Shown in pieces: positions 28,397 through 36,515 of a stretch of DNA of 64,000 nt. The translations under genes were made by a program, and so were the position numbers. The DNA comes from Hoplostethus atlanticus (Eukaryota; Chordata; Actinopteri; Trachichthyiformes; Trachichthyidae), in assembly GCA_034670405.1 (NCBI GenBank), contig JAXDDX010000148.1, forward strand, positions 112,501 to 176,500, read 5' to 3'. The notes below the pieces were generated by a model, which did no database searches, was not told the origin of the DNA, and was given only the letters and a program-made list of their open reading frames with translations. The first letter of the stretch is position 1. Each line of letters starts with the position of its first letter.

Positions 28397-29791
28397 CCGC
28401 GCTACTCAACACGCGGCCCGCGGGCCGCATGCGGCCCGAGGTTAATATTATTGCGGCCCTTGGTTGAATTTTTATTGTCATAGCAACTACCAATAAAAAT
28501 ATAATATTCTCATTTCAATGAACACAAACCATTTCTAAACTAAATTCTTAATGACCACAAGATGGCGATCGTGCATACTGTGCTTATTTAGCAATCGTGG
28601 GATCAACAAAGAAGATAAACCAACACATGATCAGCGACAAAAACGCTCGGCGCTGGCACTGCCATTCATTTCCTATTTGGCAAGCGTTGCCATCGATTCT
28701 AGCGTCGCTGCCGCCGTCGGTATTGTGCACCTGGGCACAGACGCTGGGAGAGTCCCTGGGGCTGCGCTCAAAGTTCAACTATATTCAACTTTGACATTCG
28801 CGACGCTGATCTCTGCGACTCGCAACCAATCACAGCACAGTTTGATATCATAACCGCGAAATTAAAAAAAAACAATGGAGGAGAAACTTGTTTTATGTGT
28901 GTCGGAGCATCCCGAGTTATACAACATGACGCTTAAATCATACCACGATCTGACTAAAAAGTCTGGCATGGAATGATGTCGGTTTACAGACGGGACTACC
29001 AGGTTGGTTGACAGCTTAGTACAGGTTTGTATATGCAGCCAGTCTATATTCACTTCTATGGCTGTGCTAGTATGATCATTGGCGGTGTGGTTAGCTACGG
29101 CTGATGCGGGCTGTTGTCCGAAATTTAACTCCACTCTATTCTTTCCTGAATGCTGTCATTTTAAAAACTCGACAGTGTGAAAGTAATGAATGTAATGTAA
29201 TTCTCCTGACGCTGATCATGTGAAGGGGTTGCGCTCAACCTGGTGTTGACGCCGACGCTTTGCATGGATCATGTGAACGCCCCAACTGTGCAGGAAGTCT
29301 AGCCTAGCCTACTCTCAAGTCATGGCAAAACCGGCAAAACGTAACATTTCTGATGAACACAGGGTATTTCAAAAAACATGGGAGGAAGAATTCACTTTTG
29401 TTGAGGTAAATAACAAACCAATGTGCCTTCTTTGCCAGAGAACAATAGCAGGACCAAAACGGGCAAACGTTCACATCACCATGATATCTATCACGGTGAC
29501 TTGGAATTACATATCCATCCGGGGGTAATTTGATATACTCAGACCTGATTTCAATTTAATATGCCTATATTTATTTTATTAAACATTCTTGTGATTTATT
29601 GCAACAGCAATCTACACTTTTACATTTAGTGAATAAAGCCTACTTATTGTCATTTAATCATTTGATATCCATGTGGCTTGAAATAACACTACAAAATAGT
29701 TTTATATGACCAAAAAATTTGTGTTGAGGCCCTTTGACACAGCTGTATCTTGCTGTGTGGCCCTTGAGCTATGTAAAGTTGAGTAGCCCTG
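28397..29791 (+). mobile_element. hAT transposon, non-autonomous, with perfect 8-bp target duplication and BED-finger remnant
   Basis: CCCTAGAC flanks it on both sides (28389-28396 and 29792-29799), an 8-bp target duplication typical of hAT. The ends are near-inverted (CCGCGCTACTCAAC at the left, complement of CAGGGCTACTCAAC at the right). On the plus strand at 29322-29470 a frame reads MAKPAKRNISDEH, EEEFTFVEVNNKPMCLLC and IAGPKRANV, matching the N-terminal BED-type zinc-finger region of hAT transposases. The frame then degenerates and the catalytic domain is absent. GCGGCCCGCGGGCC near the left end is a typical subterminal motif. At 1395 bp it is an internally deleted copy. Confidence 0.85.
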
Positions 29792-29792
29792 C

Positions 29793-30138
29793 CCTAGACT
29801 AACCCTACACAATAAGGAGGTCAAACTGCTGCTGTACGCAGACGACCCTAGACTAACCCTACACAATAAGGAGGTCAAACTCCTGCTGTACCCAGATGAC
29901 CCTAGACTAACCCTACACAATAAGGAGGTCAAACTCCTGCTGTACGCAGACGACCCTGGACTAACCCTACACAATAAGGAGGTAAAACTCCTGCTGTACG
30001 CAGACGACCCTGGATTAACCCTACACAATAAGGAGGTCAAACTCCTGCTGTATGGAGACAACCCTGGGCTAACCCTACACAATAAGGAGGTCAAACTCCT
30101 GCTGTATGCAGATGACCCTGGACTAACCCTACACAATA
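29793..30138 (+). repeat. 54-bp YADD array, right half
   Basis: Units start at 29793, 29847, 29901, 29955, 30009 and 30063, with a partial unit at 30117. Together with the left half this gives twelve full units once the hAT copy is removed. Later units diverge slightly (for example TATGGAGACAAC in place of TACGCAGACGAC). Confidence 0.95.
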
Positions 30139-30545
30139 CACAACATCTAGACCTCCTGGAGGAGTACTGTCAGAACTGGGCCCTGACAGTCAACTTTCAA
30201 AAATGTAAAATAATGATCTTCCAAAAGAAGCCCAGATCTCAGGAAACCAAGTATGCATTCACTCTAGGAATCACCGCCCTAGAGCACACCCTGTTCTATG
30301 ACTACCTGGGGCTCAAAATCAGTGCCTCAGGTAACTTTGGTCTGGCAGTGAACACACTAGAAGAAAAATCCTGTTTATGCAATCAGGAGAAAATTCCACA
30401 AAATTCACATACCAATCAGAATCAGCCCTTTATGGAAGTGAAGTATGGGGTCCACTCAGTCAGCATGACTACACTAGATGGGACAAGCATCCCATAGAGG
30501 CCCTGCATGCAGAATTCTATAGAACCATTTTAAACATTGATTGCT
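30139..30545 (+). mobile_element. LINE reverse-transcriptase fragment, 3' part
   Basis: The same LINE resumes: LLEEYCQNWALTVNFQKCK, YDYLGLKISASGNFGLAVN and, after a frame shift, ALYGSEVWGPLSQHDYTRW. These are the thumb and connection regions of the reverse transcriptase. It ends near 30545 ahead of a (CA)n run. Confidence 0.75.
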
Positions 30546-30594
30546 GTTACTATTGTTATTATTGATGATCCTCTGCTGATCAATACTAACGCAT

Positions 30595-30596
<2 letters not shown>

Positions 30597-30660
<64 letters not shown>

Positions 30661-30828
30661 CTACAACACACACACACAGTGGAGCAAATATTAATATGTA
30701 GATATATTTATTTATTTTAAATTATTTTCTTGTTGATTAATTGTATCTTCTTATTCTTCTTAATTTATTATTATTATTATATCTATTATTAGGCAGAGAG
30801 AGAAAGACAAACAGAGACAGAGAGAGAC

Positions 30829-30873
<45 letters not shown>

Positions 30874-30875
30874 CA
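30597..30875. repeat. (CA)n and (GA)n microsatellites
   Basis: (CA)n at 30597-30658 with a short break, then (GA)n at about 30800-30870. Directly visible. Confidence 0.95.
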
Positions 30876-30979
30876 GTGTGTTTAGTTCCCCAGTATATCT
30901 CCAGCTCACTGTTTCCTGAACTCCTGCCAGAACCTGGAGAGCTGGCATAGGCCCGCCCCCTCCACCAGACCACACCCAC

Positions 30980-31345
30980 TGACAGACCACACAATGTTCT
31001 ACCAGACCACCCCCCCACCCTAATAGACCACTCCCCTACCAGACCACACCCCCTGCCACCACCCTAACAGACCCAGCCCCCCCAAAAAAACACACCCTCT
31101 AATAGACCATGCTCTCTGACAGAACACACCCCCACTCTCAGACCACACCCCCTGACAGACCATACACTCTCAGACCACACCCCCTGACAGACCATACACT
31201 CTCAGACCACACCCCCTGACAGACCATACACTCTCATACCACACCCCCTCAATCAGACCCTTGCATGCCACCAGACATGGATTGACCAAACACCTACCAG
31301 ACCTACACTCCCCCAGCAGCAGACCACGCCCCCTGACAGAGAAGC
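30980..31345. repeat. CCACACCCCCTGACAGACC minisatellite
   Basis: Variants of CAGACCACACCCCCTGACAG recur through the block, with three near-identical ~33-bp units at about 31140-31235. No gene is present. Confidence 0.85.
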
Positions 31346-31807
31346 ATCTTCTTGTCACTGTTGTCATATGAAACCTCTTAACTCCAGTTGAGTCAGCTTT
31401 CATGTTTTAAGGATTCCAGGCTCCTCTGTGGGTGAGGAGTAGCCTGAAGGAGGAGAGACAATTTTGTTGCTGAAATTAGATCTGCAATGAATTTCTGTCC
31501 AGTGTCTGTCCAGATTGCAACATGTAGAAGTCATACAAATATATACAGCTCAAAAACCTGGTTTAGTGTTGACTATCTCTTTAATGAGTAACAGGACAGT
31601 TCACCTCAGATCACCATCTCTTCACACAACCGAGATCCAGCAACTAAATGAGTCATTGGCTGGTAGTTGACCTCTCTGACCCCGTATCCTGCCCAGGTCA
31701 ACTTATCTGTGAATGGGAGGCTGTTTGGCCTCCTATGTACACTGGGACACAACTAACTGACTAGCTAACTAACTAGCTAACTAACAACTAACTGACTAGC
31801 TAACTAG

Positions 31808-31840
<33 letters not shown>

Positions 31841-32387
31841 AACTACTAACTAATTAACTAACTAACTAGCTAACTAACAACTAACTAACTAAGGTCTTTG
31901 CAGAGTCTGGTCTGTTTGCTGGTTGGACGTCTGCAGGCTGTATCTTCTTTAACTGTTTTCATGTTTTCATGTTTTCCATGTTTCAACCCAAATGTACCTT
32001 CATCTTTGTTTTTCTCCATTTTGAAATAAAAATGATGAAACATTCAGACTGCAGACTGAGGCATGAAGGTCATCCTGTCTCTGTGTGTAGCTAGTCTGCC
32101 CTCTAGTGGTGAGACCAGTGGAACCATGAGACCTACTACTAGTTTAAATGAAGTTATAAATTAATTATAAGATTAATAAAACATAACTCTTTTATTTTAA
32201 ACACTAAAATGTAGAGTTCCTACAGCTGTTTGTGTTTCATCTCCTCACTCTATAACAGACCGGTGACTTGCTGTTGGTTTAGAACTGATATCTTATTTAC
32301 CTTTATTACACTTAAAACTCCTAGCTGTTATCTATTATCTGTTATCTATTAGCTGTTAGCTGTTAGCTGTTAGCTGTTAGCTCTGTT
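31346..32387. other. Intergenic DNA before the first Ig gene
   Basis: A (CTAA)n-type repeat fills about 31748-31895 and a short TTAGCTG run sits at about 32335-32380. I see no exon. The region would contain the upstream control sequence of the V-only gene. Confidence 0.4.
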
Positions 32388-32393
32388 TGTGGT
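32388..32393 (+). promoter_or_regulatory. RUNX-type motif upstream of the V-only gene
   Basis: TGTGGT, the RUNX core, lies about 90 bp before the start codon. RUNX factors act on many lymphoid promoters. A single six-base match is weak evidence. Confidence 0.2.
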
Positions 32394-32480
32394 GGATGAT
32401 GAAACGCTCTGTTGGCGTTGTGAACAACAGCAGGTTTCCTCAGTCTGTCCTGAACCAGCAGCAGAGCTCAGCTAGCTAAC

Positions 32481-33241
32481 ATGGAGTCACTGCTCATCCT
32501 GTTGATCCTGACTGGTGAGTCTGTTTTTCATTCCTAATGTTCATATTTAGTGTTGCAGGATGAACCTTTCAACACATGTAAATATACAACTTATATATTT
32601 AGTATCTGGACAGAAACAGGATGTTTTAACACTTTAACTTAAAGGTTAAAGTGCAGCTTGTCATCTTTAATTTAAAGGCAGTTTCAAAATCCCTTTGAGT
32701 GAAACCCGACTGACAGAACGGATCAAACCATCAGGGGATGTGGATCTGAACCAGAAACTGTTTGGGTTCCACTCTGATGGTTTGCTGCTGTAAGAGACGA
32801 GGCCTTTATCTTCTGACAGCCGTTCATCCAACCAGCAACACGAGAGGTGTTGGTCTGGACGGCTCGCGGACCAGAGGTCATGTTGTTGTCGTTGTGTTGT
32901 GTTGTGCAGGTCTGGGGTCGGACCGGCGCGTCGCTACGCTGCCAACCAACACTTTAAAGGTGAAAGTTGGAGATGCTGCCACCCTGCAATGCCCCCTGCT
33001 GGCCAGATCCAGCATGGCCACGGTGAGCTGGTACCGGCAGACGGCGGGGAAGGGTCCTCTTCTGGTCCTCAGCTACCGTCTGACCAACACCTCCGCCGTG
33101 ACCTACGGCCCCGGCGTCCATCCCGACAAATTCACCACCGGGGTCGACGGGTCGCTGCTGATTCATGGCTCCGAGGAAAGCGACTCTGCGGTGTATTACT
33201 GTGGACTCTCCAAATACCAGAACCAAATGCCACGCCACTGA
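32481..33241 (+). CDS. Secreted single V-set immunoglobulin domain (VpreB-like)
   Basis: Two exons, 32481-32514 (signal peptide MESLLILLILT, donor ACTG|GTGAGT) and 32910-33241, join in phase 1 and encode 121 residues. The second exon is one complete V domain: first cysteine at 39 (ATLQC), tryptophan at 52 (VSWYRQ), second cysteine at 109 (DSAVYYC). The cysteines are 70 residues apart, normal for a V-set. After YYC the frame continues GLSKYQNQMPRH and stops. There is no J segment, no membrane helix, no donor at the V end and no recombination signal, so it is a stand-alone germline V gene. VpreB proteins have this form (human VPREB3 is 123 residues). WYRQ is also common in T-cell receptor V domains, so a TCR-V-derived origin is possible. 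Function is not proven. Confidence 0.75.
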
Positions 33242-33428
33242 GACCACCGCCATCACGTCACGTGGAAGGAGACTGCCGCCATCGTCATTATTATCATGAT
33301 CAATATTATTATTGTTGTTATTATTATTATTATTGTCATCATCATCATCATCATCATCATTATATCAGCTGACTGGGACAGAGGATTTTACAGCTTCAAT
33401 ACTTTGAAATGATATAAATATATAGGGA

Positions 33429-33434
33429 AATAAA
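33429..33434 (+). terminator. Polyadenylation signal of the V-only gene
   Basis: AATAAA about 190 bp after the stop codon. It supports the view that transcription ends here and that the V exon is terminal and not spliced to the J-like exon downstream. Confidence 0.5.
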
Positions 33435-34213
33435 ACGTTTGTACTTGTAAAGCTTAGGAAGTTTGTGATATGAAAATGGTCAAATTAAAGATTTTCAATA
33501 TCAACACAGAATATGGTCTATGAGTTTCAATCCAAAAGGACCAGGATCAGCTGGGGTCAGAGCTAACATGCTAGCAGACAGAAGGTCACAGGTTCGATTC
33601 CCTCTGGACAGACCGTCAGCTATATGTCTGAAGGACATTCTGTGAATGAGCAGAGCCAGGGCATCTCTGAGGGATTCTGGGAAATAAACTGTCTATCTGT
33701 TGTTTTTTGTGATGATTACATTCTCGTTCATATTGTGTGAGCAAAGTTTTTACCCTCACATAAAACTTTAACTGACATCCCAGCGATGGATTTTAGGTGC
33801 CACAACTTCTAAATATCTAATTTTGGAACAAAACTTTTATTCTCTGAGCTTCCAGAATTCTCTTTACCAGTCAGAGAATAACAAGACCAGGCGCCGCAGA
33901 AGAGAGTACACCTGGTACAGGGGAAACACAAACCAACCGTCCTTTCCTGTTGCTTTTCCTGTTTTTCTTGCCTCCACCAACCGACCGGCAGATCCACCAA
34001 CCGTCGTCTGAGTTTGGATCCCTGCAGAGAAACCGTCGCCTCTCCTCTGGGAGCCGGTGACGTTCTACTAGATGGTTTTCATATTTCTGTTGTGCAGAAA
34101 CGTCCTGCTGTCACTTTGTCATTTCAACTGCAGAACTACAGAAAATCACTGGGTTGAGAGTGGATGCATACTTTTGTTTACCACTGCTATTAGATACACT
34201 GCTCAGCGTTGGG

Positions 34214-34226
34214 AAAGAGGAAGTAG
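34214..34226 (+). promoter_or_regulatory. PU.1/Ets-type site before the J-C Ig gene
   Basis: AAAGAGGAAGTAG matches the extended PU.1 site (purine-rich with GAGGAAGT core) and lies about 25-40 bp upstream of the ATG at 34252. PU.1 or SpiB sites at this position are common in TATA-less myeloid and B-cell promoters. Activity is inferred. Confidence 0.4.
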
Positions 34227-34251
34227 GGAGGAGCAGCTTCCTGTCAGCGGC

Positions 34252-36265
34252 ATGGAAGCAGGACTGGCCTTCATCGTCCTGCTGCTGGGGTGAGATTCAC
34301 TATCTACTGTCTAATGTATTGATAATGTATTGATATGTATAGTTACTGTCTATATAGATGACATGTATAGTTACTGACTATATAGATGACATGTATAGTT
34401 ACTGACTATATAGATGATGTATAGTTACTGACTATATAGATGATGTATAGTTACTGACTATATAGATGATGTATAGTTACTGTCTATATAGATGATGTAT
34501 AGTTACTGACTATATAGATGACATGTATAGTTACTGACTATATAGATGATGTATAGTTACTGACTATATAGATGACATGTATAGTTACTGTCTATATAGA
34601 TGATGTATAGTTACTGACTATATAGATGACATGTATAGTTACTGACTATATAGATGATGTATAGTTACTGACTATATAGATGACATGTATAGTTACTGTC
34701 TATATAGATGATGTATAGTTACTGACTATATAGATGATGTATAGTTACTGACTATATAGATGACATGTATAGTTACTGACTATAGATGACATGTATAGTT
34801 ACTGACTATATAGATGATGTATAGTTACTGACTATATAGATGATGTATAGTTACTGACTATATAGATGACATGTATAGTTACTGACTATATAGATGATGT
34901 ATAGTTACTGACTATATAGATGACATGTATAGTTACTGACTATAGATGACATGTATAGTTACTGACTATATAGATGATATATAGTTACTGACTATATAGA
35001 TGACATGTATAGTTACTGACTATATGTTGGTCAGTTGTCCTGCCCTGTGTCAGTAGTACTGTCCTGTCCTCAGGTCCGTCCTCGTCCGTCAGTCTGTGAT
35101 GGACATGGTCTTCAGCGGTGGAACATTGCTGCTTGTCGACGGTGTGGAATCAGTTTCTATTTTCAATATCATGTTCTTTACTGTGTTTTATTCCAATAAA
35201 TCTATAAAGACCAGAACTGAGAAATTAGAAGCTCTAAATACAACAGACTGAACTTCAATGAGAACACAGAAAATAAAGATTTATAACTTTCTGCATAACT
35301 GCAGTAAAATTGCTCAATTGCACTGCAAAGTGTATGACTGATTAATTATTGCTTCTTAGTGGACAACCTAATTATTGTGTTCATCAAACTATTGATCAAC
35401 TATTGTCTTTATTGGTTTCATTGTTTTTTTGTAATGTGTGTTTTATTCCCTGGACTGCAAAGAATGTTGAGTTAATGGAGTCGACAGAAATGACAAAAAC
35501 CATGAGAACAATTCCTGCTTTCATGTAAAGCGACAGATCTTCTCACATCAGATGCAGAGAGACTCCACTGAGGTCACAAGTAGAATAAAATTCACTTCCT
35601 AGATCACCAACATTACAAGCAGCCAATACTAAGGAGGTCAGAGGTCACAGTGTCCTTTTCCCCATGACTAGAGAATGATCATGTAAAAGTGCTGGTAGAA
35701 GAAATAGAATAAGAGCTGAGGAGAAACACAGAAAGTTTTATTTTCGTTCCATCTTTTCTTATGTTGGTGACTTGTGTGGTTTGGTTGAAATACTTCAACT
35801 GAAATGTTACTTTTTTTCAAGATTGTGTTTGTATTCTGGTCATGGACCAAATTCACTTCTGTTTGATCCAGATCTTCTCACATGAGATACTTTCTTCATC
35901 CCATTTTATTTTTGTGACTTTCGTCTGCAGGTTCGATTCCCTCCGGTCCGTCAGTGCAGATCTTCTCCTCCTTCCCGGCCAGTCAGGATCCAGGAGCCGC
36001 CCGCATCCTGGTGTGCATCCTCAGCGGTCTAAACACAACCCTCCTGGACGTCGTCTGGTGGGTCAATGATGCGGTGGTGACGCCAGTGGAGGCAGATGTG
36101 TGGACGGTGCCGGACCTCGGCGGGGCCTACAGCACCATCTCTGTCTGGGAGGTCTCTGCAGAGGACTGGAGCTCCTCCACTACCTACTGGTGTGGAACCG
36201 TCCAGGAGGGGAAAGTTTACAGGCAGAAGTCAGACGCCTCTCTCTGCGGGGGGGCTGGCTTGTGA
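34252..36265 (+). CDS. Signal peptide + J-like segment + C1 immunoglobulin domain (lambda-5/IGLL1-like)
   Basis: Three exons join in frame to give 146 residues: 34252-34289 (signal MEAGLAFIVLLL, donor GG|GTGAGA), 35074-35141 (acceptor CTGTCCTCAG) and 35931-36265 (acceptor CGTCTGCAG). Exon 2 encodes a short lead then MVFSGGTLLLVD, which matches a light-chain or TCR J segment except that F-G-x-G-T is F-S-G-G-T. Exon 3 is a C1-type domain: PSVQIFSSFP start, cysteines at 64 (ARILVC) and 123 (TTYWC), tryptophans at 78/79, sequon N70, and a cysteine at 141 (ASLC) where light chains bond to heavy chains. No membrane helix follows. Unique/signal, J and C exons in that order is how IGLL1 (lambda-5) is built, though the unique part here is very short. 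The exon 2 donor (G|GTGTGG) is weak. A relic light-chain locus is the main alternative. Confidence 0.65.
34333..35023. repeat. 26/28-bp minisatellite between the signal and J-like exons
   Basis: About 25 units of TATAGTTACTGACTATATAG plus GATG or GATGACATG alternate through the whole intron up to 50 bp before the J-like exon. Any recombination signal or V segment that once lay here has been replaced or never existed. Confidence 0.95.
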
Positions 36266-36515
36266 CTTAAAGATTTCTGGTTTAATTCCCCAGACCAGCT
36301 AGGAAAATGTGGGTGGGGAATGTGAATGAGAACCTTTCATTGAGATGCCCTTGAGCAAGGCACTGAACCACCAACTGCTCCCAGAGGCCACCAGTAGAAG
36401 ACTGTGGTTGTACTGGTCCCAGTTTGAATGTGTGTAACTGTGTGAATATGAAGGAGTGATGCTGGAAAAAAAGCACAGACGTTCAGGTGACTTTCCCTGG
36501 AGAAATAAAGGTTAA
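36262..36515 (+). mobile_element. tRNA-derived SINE abutting the stop codon of the J-C Ig gene
   Basis: It contains the common fish SINE phrase GATGCCCTTGAGCAAGGCAC followed by AACTGCTCCCAGAGGCC, a B-box-like TGGTTTAATTCCCC near the start, and an A-rich end with AATAAAGG. It begins at or just before the TGA at 36263-36265, so the last few codons of the Ig gene may be SINE-derived. Confidence 0.7.
36504..36509 (+). terminator. Polyadenylation signal for the J-C Ig gene, inside the SINE tail
   Basis: AATAAA about 240 bp downstream of the stop codon, in the 3' end of the SINE. It is the first clear signal after the gene. Confidence 0.4.

Noticed and set aside
28032..28493. Minus-strand repetitive protein (SPGSSAYSRSLTSLL repeats)
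   Set aside because: Antisense of the in-frame YADD array; the plus-strand LINE frame explains it.
33228..33290. Recombination signal after the V domain
   Set aside because: CAC-starting heptamer candidates are present, but no A-rich nonamer lies 12 or 23 bp away.
32762..33372. Alternative frames over the V exon
   Set aside because: Shadow frames; only the frame with paired cysteines and WYRQ makes a domain.
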